Below, piece by piece: positions 25,474 through 34,067 of a DNA stretch of 64,000 nt. Below the pieces are notes generated by a model. The model ran no database searches. It was given only the letters and a program-made list of their open reading frames with translations, and was not told the origin of the DNA. Origin of the DNA: Bradyrhizobium sp. CCGE-LA001 (lineage in GTDB: Bacteria; Pseudomonadota; Alphaproteobacteria; Rhizobiales; Xanthobacteraceae); contig NZ_CP013949.1 in the NCBI RefSeq assembly GCF_000296215.2, positions 2,225,501 to 2,289,500 on the forward strand. The letters are read 5' to 3'. How positions within the stretch are numbered: the first letter of the stretch is position 1; each line of letters starts with the position of its first letter. Both the position numbers and the translations under genes were made by a program.

Positions 25474-26574
25474 ATGTCGATCGAGTTCATCGGCTTCATC
25501 AGCAACAACAATTCGTCCGAAACTGTGGTCCGCGAAGGTCCGGTCCTCGATCCCACCCACATCGAGGCGGTGGCGAAGGCGCACGAGAATGCGGGCTTCG
25601 ATCGTGCGCTGCTGGCGTTTCATTCGACCTTGCCCGACGCTCTCCAGGTGGCCCAGCACGTCCTAAATCACACTGAACGTCTCAACGTGCTGATCGCGCA
25701 GCGGCCCGGCTTCACCGCGCCGACGCTGCTGGCCCGGCAGCTCGCCGTCCTCGACCAGTTCTCGCGCGGCAGGGTCGCTCTGCATGTCATCACCGGCGGC
25801 AACGCCACGGAGCTCCGGCAGGACGGCAACACGCTCGACGACAAGGACGAGCGTTACGCCCGCACCTCCGAATTCCTCGACGTGCTCAAGCTGGAATGGA
25901 CCAGCGACAAGCCGTTCACCTACAGGGGCAAGTACTACCAGGTCGAGAACGCGTTCTCGCAGGTGAAGCCGTATCGTCCAGAAGGCATTCGCGTCTATTT
26001 CGGCGGGGCCTCGGATGCGGCGATCGATGTCGCCGGCAAGCATGCCGACACCTTCGCGCTGTGGGGCGAATCCTATGCGCAGGTGCGCGACGTCACCTCG
26101 CGCGTCCATAACGCAGCGGTCCGGCAGGGGCGGCCGACGCCGCGCTTCAGCCTGTCGGTGCGGCCGATCATTGCGCCGACCGAGAAGCAAGCCTGGGAGA
26201 AGGCGGAAGAGATTCTGGCGCGCGCTACCGCGCTTCAGGACAAGACCGGCTATCGCAAGCCCGCCGACGGTCACGCTACCGCCGGTGCGCGGCGCCTTCT
26301 TGCACTCGCCGACCAGGGCAGCCGCATCGACAAGCGGCTGTGGACCGAGATCGCCAAGCTCACCGGCGCCAACAGCAACACCACCGCTTTGGTCGGCACG
26401 CCCGAGCAGGTCGCCGAAGTCTTCGGCGACTATTACGACCTCGGCATCAGCCACTTCCTGATCCGCGGCTTCGATCCGCTGATCGACGCGATCGAATATG
26501 GCCGCGAGCTGATTCCGCTGACGCGGGAACTCGTCGCCAAGCGTCAGGCCGTGCGCGGCGAGGCCGCGGAATGA
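25474..26574 (+). CDS. LLM-class FMNH2-dependent monooxygenase (SsuD-like)
   Basis: 366-residue bacterial-luciferase-like protein. Seen: FIGFISNNNSSETV at the N-terminus, GFDRALLAFHSTLPDALQVA, LIAQRPGFTAPTLLARQLAV, DQFSRGRVALHVITGGN and RVYFGGASDAAIDVAGKHAD. These follow the alkanesulfonate monooxygenase subgroup, which uses FMNH2 and O2 to release sulfite from sulfonates. The reduced flavin would need a reductase (SsuE type), and none is in the window. GGGAG precedes ATG 25474 by 6 bases, 30 bases after the previous stop; the stop overlaps the next start by 4. Confidence 0.88.
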   Translation: MSIEFIGFISNNNSSETVVREGPVLDPTHIEAVAKAHENAGFDRALLAFHSTLPDALQVAQHVLNHTERLNVLIAQRPGFTAPTLLARQLAVLDQFSRGRVALHVITGGNATELRQDGNTLDDKDERYARTSEFLDVLKLEWTSDKPFTYRGKYYQVENAFSQVKPYRPEGIRVYFGGASDAAIDVAGKHADTFALWGESYAQVRDVTSRVHNAAVRQGRPTPRFSLSVRPIIAPTEKQAWEKAEEILARATALQDKTGYRKPADGHATAGARRLLALADQGSRIDKRLWTEIAKLTGANSNTTALVGTPEQVAEVFGDYYDLGISHFLIRGFDPLIDAIEYGRELIPLTRELVAKRQAVRGEAAE

Positions 26575-27509
26575 TCCGCCTCATGCTGGCCGGCGCGCTG
26601 CTGTTCGGCTCGTTCGAGCTCGCAACAGCGCAAACCACCCTGCGGGTAGGCGACCAGAAGGGCAATGCGCAGGCCGTGATGGAAGTCGCCGGCGTGCTCA
26701 AGGACGTTCCCTACAAGATCGAGTGGAAGGAATTTCCGGCGGCCGCTCCCTTGCTGGAGGCGCTCAGCGCCGGCGCGATCGAGACCGGGCTCGTCGGCGA
26801 CGCGCCCTTCACCTTCGCCGCCGCCTCCGGTGCTCCGGTCAAGGCGATCGCCGCGATCCGGCAGACCCGCGAGGGCCTCGCAATCCTCGTGCCGGAGAGT
26901 TCGCCGATCAAGAGCTTTGCCGATCTACGGGGCAAAAAGATCGCAACCGGTCGCGGTTCGATCGGCCATCAGCTCATCCTCGCCGCGCTCGAGAAGAACG
27001 GCTGGGCTGCGAGCGACGTGCAAATTGCCTACCTGGCGCCCTCGGATGCCAAGATCGCCTACACGCAAGGATCCGTCGATGCGTGGTCGACCTGGGAGCC
27101 CTATGTCAGCCAGGAAGAGGTGCTGTTCAAATCGCGTCGCATCATCACCTCGGAAGGCCTGACGCCGGGGCTGAGCTTCCAGGTCGCGCGGCCCGACGCG
27201 ATCAGGGACAAGCGCGCGGAGCTGACGGACTTCATCCGCCGCCTCACCGCGGCGCGGGCGTGGTCGCTGAGCAATATCGACAGCTATGCTGCGACCTGGG
27301 GCCGGCTGATGAACATCCCGACATCAGTGCCGCAGAACTGGCTGTCGCGCGCCAAGATCCGCATCGCGCCGATCGACCACGGCGTGGTCGCTGACGAGCA
27401 AAGCACGATCGATCTCTATTTCCGCTGGGGACTGATCAAGCAGAAGTTAGATGCGGCCGAGATCGTGGATCGCACGTTCACGGATGCGATTGCGAAGGCG
27501 GGGTTGTAG
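26571..27509 (+). CDS. Aliphatic sulfonate-type ABC substrate-binding protein
   Basis: 312 residues with a short signal peptide (MIRLMLAGALLFGSFELATA, cleavage before QTTL), then the SsuA-like domain: LRVGDQKGNAQAVMEVAG, IEWKEFPAAAPLLEALSAGA, TGLVGDAPFTFAAASG, SPIKSFADLRGKKIATGRGS and DAWSTWEPYVSQEE. It is the intact paralogue of the broken gene at 19936-20914. Translation is coupled to the monooxygenase gene through ATGA. It is the second binding protein for a single permease/ATPase pair, so two substrates may share one channel. Confidence 0.9.
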   Translation: MIRLMLAGALLFGSFELATAQTTLRVGDQKGNAQAVMEVAGVLKDVPYKIEWKEFPAAAPLLEALSAGAIETGLVGDAPFTFAAASGAPVKAIAAIRQTREGLAILVPESSPIKSFADLRGKKIATGRGSIGHQLILAALEKNGWAASDVQIAYLAPSDAKIAYTQGSVDAWSTWEPYVSQEEVLFKSRRIITSEGLTPGLSFQVARPDAIRDKRAELTDFIRRLTAARAWSLSNIDSYAATWGRLMNIPTSVPQNWLSRAKIRIAPIDHGVVADEQSTIDLYFRWGLIKQKLDAAEIVDRTFTDAIAKAGL

Positions 27510-27518
27510 CGCTGTTTC

Positions 27519-27649
27519 GTGTCCCGGACGCGGCGCAGCGTGAAACGCTGCTCCGCAGAGCCGGGACCCATGCTGCGCAGTGTGCTCGCGGTGAGATGGG
27601 CCCCGGCTCAGCAGCGCACCACTGCGTGATGCGCTGCGTCCGGGGCACG
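27519..27649. repeat. Dispersed palindromic repeat
   Basis: About 130 bp with imperfect inverted ends: GTGTCCCGGACGCGGCGCAG (from 27519) against CGCTGCGTCCGGGGCAC (27633-27649). No coding frame. I recall this GC-rich palindrome family between genes of Bradyrhizobium; only one copy is in the window. With 27650-27837, which holds no other gene, it fills the gap after the sulfonate cluster. Confidence 0.6.
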
Positions 27650-27837
27650 AGATCTCACAAGCCTCTCAAGCCCTCGTGAGATGGAGAACAGCGCTTCCAT
27701 AATGCGCGCATTCCTCGGCGCTTTCTTTCTTCGTTCCCCGCTCCCGACAACACCCGCATTGCTATTTGCACCACCTCCCTTGCGGCGCGCCGCATCCCAG
27801 CAAAAATCAATCCGACGACCACATCGGGAGACCGGCC

Positions 27838-28683
27838 ATGGGCCTGCAAGAAACAAAAATCGAGTCGCTTCCCTTCGTCACCGCCGAACTCAACTATCTC
27901 GCGCCTGTCACAGGCAAGCCGCGCACCTATGCGTTCGATCCGCCGCCGGGCGAGCCGAAGAGCACGGCGTTGGCCGAGCCGCATCAGGTGCCGATCTTCG
28001 ACGCGCGGTTGATCGCGCAGAATTTCTCGCTCGACCGCGAAGGCTTTGCGCTGGTGCGCCATCCGACACGAGTGAAGGACTTCTATGACGACGCGGAGGT
28101 GAGGGCGGTCTATTATCCCGCCGTCGAGGCGTTCCTGCGGGCGACGCTGCAGGCCGACCGCGTCGTCATCTTCGACCACACCGTGCGCAAGCGCGTCGAA
28201 GGTGCCGCCGACATCCGTGATGGCGGCCCGCGCCAGCCCGCGACGCGCGTCCATGTCGACCAGACCGCAATCTCCGGTGCCAACCGCGTGCGCGAGCATC
28301 TGCCTGACGAAGCCGACGAGTTGCTGAAGGGCCGGGTGCAGGTGATCAATTTGTGGCGGCCGATCCGGGGTCCCTTGCGCGATTCACCGCTGGCGATGGC
28401 CGATGGCACGACGGTCGCGCCTGATGATCTCGTCGCCTCCGATCTGATCTATCCCAATCGCCGCGGCGAAACCTATTCAGTGAAGTACAATCCGAACCAT
28501 GGCTGGTTCTATTTTCCCGAGATGACCCCGGAAGAGGCGCTACTGCTGAAATGCTACGATTCCGCAACCGACGGCCGCACCCGGTTCGGGCCGCATACGG
28601 CCTTCGTCGATCCGACGACGCCGCTGGATGCCGCGCCGCGCGAAAGCATCGAGGTGCGCACTCTGGTGTTCCACAAGCAGTAA
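27838..28683 (+). CDS. CmcJ/NvfI-family oxygenase-like protein
   Basis: 281 residues, soluble. It resembles the CmcJ/NvfI/AsqJ-neighbour group annotated as oxidoreductases: FVTAELNYLAPVTGKPRTYA at the N-terminus, KDFYDDAEVRAVYYPAVEAF, VVIFDHTVRKRV, then RVHVDQTAISGANRVREHLP and VINLWRPIRGPLRDSPLAMA. HVD plus a later GPHTAF could form the two-His-one-Asp iron site of a 2-oxoglutarate dioxygenase; that is my inference. GGGAG stands 8 bases before ATG 27838. It is followed 106 bases later by a Gfo/Idh/MocA gene, perhaps co-transcribed. Confidence 0.75.
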   Translation: MGLQETKIESLPFVTAELNYLAPVTGKPRTYAFDPPPGEPKSTALAEPHQVPIFDARLIAQNFSLDREGFALVRHPTRVKDFYDDAEVRAVYYPAVEAFLRATLQADRVVIFDHTVRKRVEGAADIRDGGPRQPATRVHVDQTAISGANRVREHLPDEADELLKGRVQVINLWRPIRGPLRDSPLAMADGTTVAPDDLVASDLIYPNRRGETYSVKYNPNHGWFYFPEMTPEEALLLKCYDSATDGRTRFGPHTAFVDPTTPLDAAPRESIEVRTLVFHKQ

Positions 28684-28789
28684 CGAGGGGTGATGGCACT
28701 GCCGGGCCTCGTCCCGGCGGTGCTCCCGGGTCCCGGTGGATTAGGATCGTCAGCGCGCTATAGTGCCGCCCAAACAGGGATGAGGGACT

Positions 28790-29959
28790 ATGGCCAAAAT
28801 CAGGGTGGGACTCGTCGGCTGCGGCTTCGTGTCGGAGCTGCATATGTATGCGTTCCGGCGCGTCTATGGCGTGGACGTCGAGGTCGCGGCGGTGGCCGCG
28901 CGCGGCGACCATGTCGTCGACTTCGCCGCCCGCCACGGCATCCCGCGCGTCTATCGCAGTTTTGCCGACCTGATCGCGGACGGCGAGATAGATGTCGTGG
29001 ACATCTGCACGCCGCCCAATCTCCATGCCGGGATGATCATCAGTGCCATGCAGGCCGGCAAGCACGTCATCTGCGAAAAGCCCTTTGCCGGCTATTTCGG
29101 CCGCGAGGGCGATGCGCAGCCGATCGGCAAGCATGTGCCGAAGGCGCTGATGTATGAGCGCGTGCTGGAGGAGATGGATGCGACGCGCGCCGCGATCGAG
29201 CGTACCGGAAAGCTCTTCATGTATGCCGAGGACTGGATCTACGCGCCCGCGGTGACCAAGACCGCCGAGATCCTCAAGGCGACCAAGGACAAGGTCCTGT
29301 TCATGAAGGGCGAAGAGAGCCATTCCGGCTCGCACGCGGCGCATGCCGCACAATGGGCCATGACCGGCGGCGGCTCGCTGATTCGCATGGGCTGTCATCC
29401 GCTCTCGGCCGTGCTGTATCTGAAACAGGTCGAAGCCAACGCGCGCGGCGAAATCATCCGCGTCGCCAGCGTCACCTGCGATGTCGGCAACATTACCGCG
29501 GGGCTGAAGCCAGAAGAGCGGACTTACATCAAGGCCAACCCGGTCGACGTCGAGGATTGGGGCACGCTCACCGCCACCTTCTCCGACGCGACCAAGGCGA
29601 CCGTGTTCTCCGGTGACATGATCATGGGGGGAGTACGCAATCTGATCGAGACCTATACGAGCGGCGGCTCGCTGTTCGCCAACATCACCCCGAACACGCA
29701 TCTGATGAGCTACCAGACCAGCGAGGAAAAGCTGGCGAGCGTCTACATCACCGAGAAGGTCGATCGGAAGACTGGCTGGCAATATGTCTGTCTCGAAGAG
29801 GAATGGACGCGCGGCTACTTGCAGGAGATCCAGGACTTCATGGAATGCGTGGCAACCGGCCGCCAGCCGCTGTCGGACCTCGCGCTGGCCTATGAGACCA
29901 TCAAGGTGAACTACGCCGGCTATTGGGCGGCGGAGGAGGGGCGACGGGTGGTGTTGTAG
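28790..29959 (+). CDS. Gfo/Idh/MocA-family oxidoreductase
   Basis: 389 residues. N-terminal Rossmann fold with IRVGLVGCGFVSELHMYAF (GxGxxx dinucleotide motif), VDVVDICTPPNLHAGMIISA and the family's catalytic-lysine motif HVICEKPFAGYFG. The C-terminal alpha/beta domain includes MTGGGSLIRMGCHPLSAVLY, with a plausible substrate-binding His. Members oxidise or reduce sugars and inositols with NAD(P). An insertion after EKPFAGYFG (GREGDAQPIGKHVPKALMYE) is longer than in typical members. The substrate is unknown. ATG 28790 follows GGGA; the gene ends before a strong bidirectional hairpin. Confidence 0.87.
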   Translation: MAKIRVGLVGCGFVSELHMYAFRRVYGVDVEVAAVAARGDHVVDFAARHGIPRVYRSFADLIADGEIDVVDICTPPNLHAGMIISAMQAGKHVICEKPFAGYFGREGDAQPIGKHVPKALMYERVLEEMDATRAAIERTGKLFMYAEDWIYAPAVTKTAEILKATKDKVLFMKGEESHSGSHAAHAAQWAMTGGGSLIRMGCHPLSAVLYLKQVEANARGEIIRVASVTCDVGNITAGLKPEERTYIKANPVDVEDWGTLTATFSDATKATVFSGDMIMGGVRNLIETYTSGGSLFANITPNTHLMSYQTSEEKLASVYITEKVDRKTGWQYVCLEEEWTRGYLQEIQDFMECVATGRQPLSDLALAYETIKVNYAGYWAAEEGRRVVL

Positions 29960-29964
29960 GGGCT

Positions 29965-30001
29965 CTCCTACCCTCCCCTGGAGCGCAGGGGAGGGTAGGA
30001 G
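29965..30001. terminator. Bidirectional hairpin between convergent genes
   Basis: Perfect 16-bp stem: CTCCTACCCTCCCCTG (29965-29980), loop GAGCG, complement at 29986-30001. It sits between the convergent oxidoreductase and binding-protein genes. No T-run on either side, so it may stabilise the 3' ends more than terminate. Confidence 0.55.
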
Positions 30002-30024
30002 CATCGTCGCCGTGCGCCGCCCTT

Positions 30025-31335
30025 CTACGCCCCGTAGGTCGATCCCTTTGGCAGCGGGAACACCGGATCCCGCGTGCGAATGTTGCTCGGCCACACCACC
30101 GAGATGTGCTCGCCGGCGTTCTGCATCACCACGGGGGTCGAGCGTTCGTTCTGGCCGGAGAGCGGCGTGCCGGGCGGGTAGAATTTCACGCCATAGCCCT
30201 GGATGGTGCCACCGGCGGGAATGTCGACGTCGAGCGCGGCCTTGCGGATGGCCTCGGGCTCGAAGCCGCCGTACTTCTCCTTGGCGACAGGCAGCACGTT
30301 GTTCAGCAGTATCCAGGTCTGATTGAAGCCCATCGAGCAGTGCGGCGGCACGTCGGTGGCGCCGGTCTTGGCCTTGTAGCGCGTGACCATCGCGTTGATC
30401 AGGTCGCCCATGCCGGGCGCGAGTTTGGCGGGATCGAGCAATTGCGCCGGCACGGGATCGATGTTGCAGAAATTGTCGATGTCGGCACCGAAGGTGGCGC
30501 GCAGCTTGTCGAGCTGGCTGTAACCGGCGCCGGCGCCGAACAGCATCTTGAAACGCAGGCCACTCTCGCGCGCCTGGCGCAGGAACAGGGTGATGTCGGG
30601 GTTGTAGCCGGCATGCGAGATCACGTCGGCCTTGGCCCGCTTGATCTTCGTGACCAGCACCGAGAGATCGGGCGCCGAGGCGGAATATCCTTCGCGCAGC
30701 ACCACCGGGATGCCAGCCTCCTTGGCATAGGCCTCGTCGGCGGAGGCAACGCCGACGCCGTAAGGGCCGTCCTCGTGGATCAACGCGACCTTGACCTCCT
30801 TCGGGTCCATGCCGAGCTTTGCTTTGGCATGTTCATTGATAAAGCTTGCGAAGGCCTGTCCGTACTGGTCGGAATGAATCTGCGCCCGGAAGACGTATTG
30901 CAGGTTCTTGTCCTTGAACACGGCGGTCGAGACCGCGGTCGTGATCCAGAGGATCTTCTTCTGCTGCTCCACCTTGGCGGCGAGCGGCACGGCGTGCGAG
31001 CTCGCATAGACGCCGTTGAGGATGTCGACCTTTTCCTGGTTGATCAGCCGCTCGGCCTCGTTGATCGCGACATCGGGCTTGCTCTGGGAGTCGGCGGCAA
31101 CAGGCACGATCTTGGTCTTGCCGCCGATCCCGCCTTTCTCGTTGACGAGATCGATGGCGATCTGCGCGCCGATCGAGGAGGCGACCGAGCCGCCGGCGGC
31201 GAACGGGCCGGTCAGATCGTAGATGACGCCGATGCGTAAATTCTCGGCTTGCGCCTGGGCGCGTGTCCAATCGAGGCTGAGTGCGGCGGCGGCAGCCGCC
31301 GAGGTCTTCAGCAGCTGCCTGCGTGAAGTCGGCAT
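30025..31335 (-). CDS. Branched-chain amino acid-type ABC substrate-binding protein (orphan)
   Basis: 436 residues. Start MPTSRRQLLKTSAAAAAALS is a twin-arginine signal. The type I binding domain follows: LRIGVIYDLTGPFAAGGSVA, AQIAIDLVNEKGGIGGKTKI, ADSQSKPDVAINEAERLINQ, EEDGPYGVG-like HEDGPYGVGVASADEAYAKE. LivK relatives bind amino acids, amides, urea or aromatic acids. No permease or ATPase gene lies within 10 kb, so it is an orphan that must use a remote transporter. The ribosome site GGAGGAT precedes ATG 31335. Confidence 0.88.
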   Translation of the reverse strand: MPTSRRQLLKTSAAAAAALSLDWTRAQAQAENLRIGVIYDLTGPFAAGGSVASSIGAQIAIDLVNEKGGIGGKTKIVPVAADSQSKPDVAINEAERLINQEKVDILNGVYASSHAVPLAAKVEQQKKILWITTAVSTAVFKDKNLQYVFRAQIHSDQYGQAFASFINEHAKAKLGMDPKEVKVALIHEDGPYGVGVASADEAYAKEAGIPVVLREGYSASAPDLSVLVTKIKRAKADVISHAGYNPDITLFLRQARESGLRFKMLFGAGAGYSQLDKLRATFGADIDNFCNIDPVPAQLLDPAKLAPGMGDLINAMVTRYKAKTGATDVPPHCSMGFNQTWILLNNVLPVAKEKYGGFEPEAIRKAALDVDIPAGGTIQGYGVKFYPPGTPLSGQNERSTPVVMQNAGEHISVVWPSNIRTRDPVFPLPKGSTYGA

Positions 31336-31479
31336 CCTATCCTCCCTCTGAACCGTCATATGATCTTGCTTTTTGCGAAGTATGGAGAGGGGGACGGCGG
31401 AAAGTCAACATCGCGAAAGTCGCGGGGGCGTCAGCCTCGTCGGCGAACGCAACTGCGAGATAAGGGGTGACGCAGGCGC

Positions 31480-33990
31480 TCACTGCTTCAAGCGGTGGGC
31501 CAGATAACGCGCCGTCTTCCCGCCGGTTCGGGCAACCTGCTCCGGCTTACCCGCGGCGACAATGCGACCGCCCTCGTCGCCGGCGCCGGGGCCGAGATCA
31601 ATGATCCAGTCGCTGTGGGAGATCACGTCCATGTCGTGCTCGACCACGATCACGCTGTTGTCCGAATCCACGATCCGGTCGAGCTGAGCGATCAACCGCT
31701 CGACGTCCCTGGGATGCAGCCCGGTGGTCGGTTCGTCCAGGACATAGAGGGTGTGGCCGCGCTGCGGCCGCATCAGCTCGGTCGCCAGCTTGATGCGTTG
31801 GGCTTCGCCGCCGGACAATTCGGTCGCGGACTGCCCGAGCCGGATATAGCCGAGGCCAACTTCGCGGACGACCGAGAGCGAGCGGTGCAGCGCCGGGTCG
31901 TCGTGGAAGAACTCGAAGGCCTCGTCGACGCGCATCGCCAGGACGTCCGCGATGGATTTGCCGCGGATCTTCACTTCCAGCGTCTTGTCGTTGTAGCGCG
32001 CCCCCTTGCAGGTCGGGCACGGCGCATAGACGCTGGGCAGGAACAGAAGCTCGACGCAGACGAAGCCTTCGCCCTCGCAGGTCGCACATCGGCCTTTGGC
32101 GACGTTGAACGAGAACCGTCCGGCATCGTAGCGGCGGGATTTTGCCTGCGGCGCCGCCGCGAACAGCTTCCGCACATGGTCGAACAGGCCGGTATAGGTC
32201 GCAAGGTTGGAGCGCGGCGTGCGGCCGATCGGTCTTTGATCGACCACGACGAGGCGATCGATCTGATCGAGGCCCGCAGCAATCTTGCCGCCCAATGTCG
32301 CGACCGTGGGAGTCAGGCTGTCGTCATCGGAATCGGCGGCAAGCGTGTGGCCGAGATGCGCGGCCACGGTGTCCACCAGGAACTGGCTGATCAGGCTCGA
32401 CTTGCCGGACCCGGACACGCCGGTCACGCTGGCGATGACACCGAGCGGAATGTCGACGTCGAGGCCGCGAAGGTTGTTGCGGGTCACACCCCTGATCTTG
32501 AGATGCCCCTTGGGCTCGCGGCGGATCGTCGGCAGCGGCCGTCGCGGGTGTGAGAGATAGGTGGCGGTCCGCGATTGCTCGACCTGGCTCAGCCCCTCTG
32601 GGGGACCGCTATAGAGAATGCGTCCGCCGTTCTCCCCGGCTTCAGGTCCGACATCCACCAGCCAGTCGGCATGCCTGATCACCTCGATCTCGTGCTCGAC
32701 GACGAAGATCGAATTGCCGGCGTGCTTCAACCGGTCGAGCGCCCGCAGCAGTGCCTCAGTGTCGGCGGGATGCAGGCCCGCGGACGGCTCGTCGAGCACG
32801 TAGACGACGCCGAACAGGTTCGAGCGGACCTGGGTCGCAAGGCGCAGCCGTTGCAGCTCGCCCGGCGATAGCGTCGGCGTGCTGCGCTCGCAAGCGAGGT
32901 AGCCGAGGCCAAGGTCGAGCAGGACGGCGAGCCGCGCCGACAGATCCTCGCAGATGCGCCGCGCGACGACGGCCTTCTCCGACCTGTCGGCCGAGCTTCT
33001 TGCATATGGCTTGATCAGCTCCTGCAGTTCCTTGAGCGGCAGGTGCGACATCTCGGCAATGTTGAGGCCGGCGAATTTGACCTTGAGTGCTTCGGGCTTC
33101 AGCCGCGTGCCATGGCAGGTCGGACAGTCCCGCGTGATCATGAATTGCGCGACGCGGCGCTTCATCATCGCGCTCTCGGACTTGGCGTAGGTCTGCATTA
33201 CATAGCGCTTGGCGCCGGTGAACGTGCCCTGGTAGCTCGGCTCCTCCTTGCGCCGCAGGGCGCGTTTGACCTCTGCGACGTCGTAACCGGCATAAACAGG
33301 AACGGTCGGCTGCTCCTCCGTGAACAGGATCCAGTCGCGGTCCTTCTTTGGAAGCTCGCGCCAGGGCTTGTCGACGTCGTAGCCGAGCGTCGTGAGGATG
33401 TCGCGGAGGTTCTGGCCCTGCCAGGCGCTCGGCCAGGCCGCGACGGCGCGTTCGCGGATCGTCTTGGTGTCGTCGGGCACCATCGACTTCTCGGTGACGT
33501 CGAGCATCCTGCCGATGCCGTGACAGGTCGGGCAGGCTCCCTCCGGCGTGTTCGGGGAGAACGCCTCCGCATAGAGCATCGGCTGTCCCCGCGGATAATC
33601 GCCGGCGCGGGAATAGAGCATCCTGAGCAGGTTCGAGATGGTCGTCACGCTGCCGACCGAGGACCGCGTCGTCGGTGCGCCGCGCTGCTGCTGGAGCGCC
33701 ACGGCCGGCGGCAGGCCCTCGATGTCGTCGACCTCAGGGATTTGCATCTGGTGGAACAGGCGCCGCGCGTAGGGCGACACCGACTCCAGATAGCGCCGCT
33801 GCGCTTCGGCGTAGATCGTCCCGAAGGCGAGCGAGGATTTGCCCGAGCCCGACACGCCCGTGAAGACAACCAGCGTGTTGCGGGGAATGCGAACATCGAC
33901 GTTTTTGAGGTTGTGCTCGCGCGCGCCCCGCACCCGGACGAAGCCGTCGTCCTGCATCAGGTTGTGAGATTGTTTCGCTCGGTCGTCCAT
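31480..33990 (-). CDS. UvrA-like ABC ATPase (class II UvrA / UvrA2 type)
   Basis: 836 residues, about 100 shorter than housekeeping UvrA (roughly 940). Two ABC domains: Walker A GVSGSGKSS at 45-53 and again in the second half; signatures LSPGELQRLRLATQ and LSGGEAQRIKLATEL; Walker B VVYVLDEPSAGLHPAD and LYVLDEPTTGLHPRD. The C-terminal zinc module CATC...CPTC is present, and DCPTCHGTRLK marks the first-half insertion. Short UvrA2 proteins often lack part of the UvrB-binding region and protect against DNA-acting compounds; that role is inferred here. The start follows GGAGGAG, 4 bases before ATG 33990; an in-frame ATG 21 bases earlier is upstream of that site. Confidence 0.87.
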   Translation of the reverse strand: MDDRAKQSHNLMQDDGFVRVRGAREHNLKNVDVRIPRNTLVVFTGVSGSGKSSLAFGTIYAEAQRRYLESVSPYARRLFHQMQIPEVDDIEGLPPAVALQQQRGAPTTRSSVGSVTTISNLLRMLYSRAGDYPRGQPMLYAEAFSPNTPEGACPTCHGIGRMLDVTEKSMVPDDTKTIRERAVAAWPSAWQGQNLRDILTTLGYDVDKPWRELPKKDRDWILFTEEQPTVPVYAGYDVAEVKRALRRKEEPSYQGTFTGAKRYVMQTYAKSESAMMKRRVAQFMITRDCPTCHGTRLKPEALKVKFAGLNIAEMSHLPLKELQELIKPYARSSADRSEKAVVARRICEDLSARLAVLLDLGLGYLACERSTPTLSPGELQRLRLATQVRSNLFGVVYVLDEPSAGLHPADTEALLRALDRLKHAGNSIFVVEHEIEVIRHADWLVDVGPEAGENGGRILYSGPPEGLSQVEQSRTATYLSHPRRPLPTIRREPKGHLKIRGVTRNNLRGLDVDIPLGVIASVTGVSGSGKSSLISQFLVDTVAAHLGHTLAADSDDDSLTPTVATLGGKIAAGLDQIDRLVVVDQRPIGRTPRSNLATYTGLFDHVRKLFAAAPQAKSRRYDAGRFSFNVAKGRCATCEGEGFVCVELLFLPSVYAPCPTCKGARYNDKTLEVKIRGKSIADVLAMRVDEAFEFFHDDPALHRSLSVVREVGLGYIRLGQSATELSGGEAQRIKLATELMRPQRGHTLYVLDEPTTGLHPRDVERLIAQLDRIVDSDNSVIVVEHDMDVISHSDWIIDLGPGAGDEGGRIVAAGKPEQVARTGGKTARYLAHRLKQ

Positions 33991-34067
33991 CTGGCTCCTC
34001 CAGTCTCCCATGGGAGGTAACGGCAGGATCGCAGGATGGGTCCCAAGATGCAGCGGGCAGCACCGGG

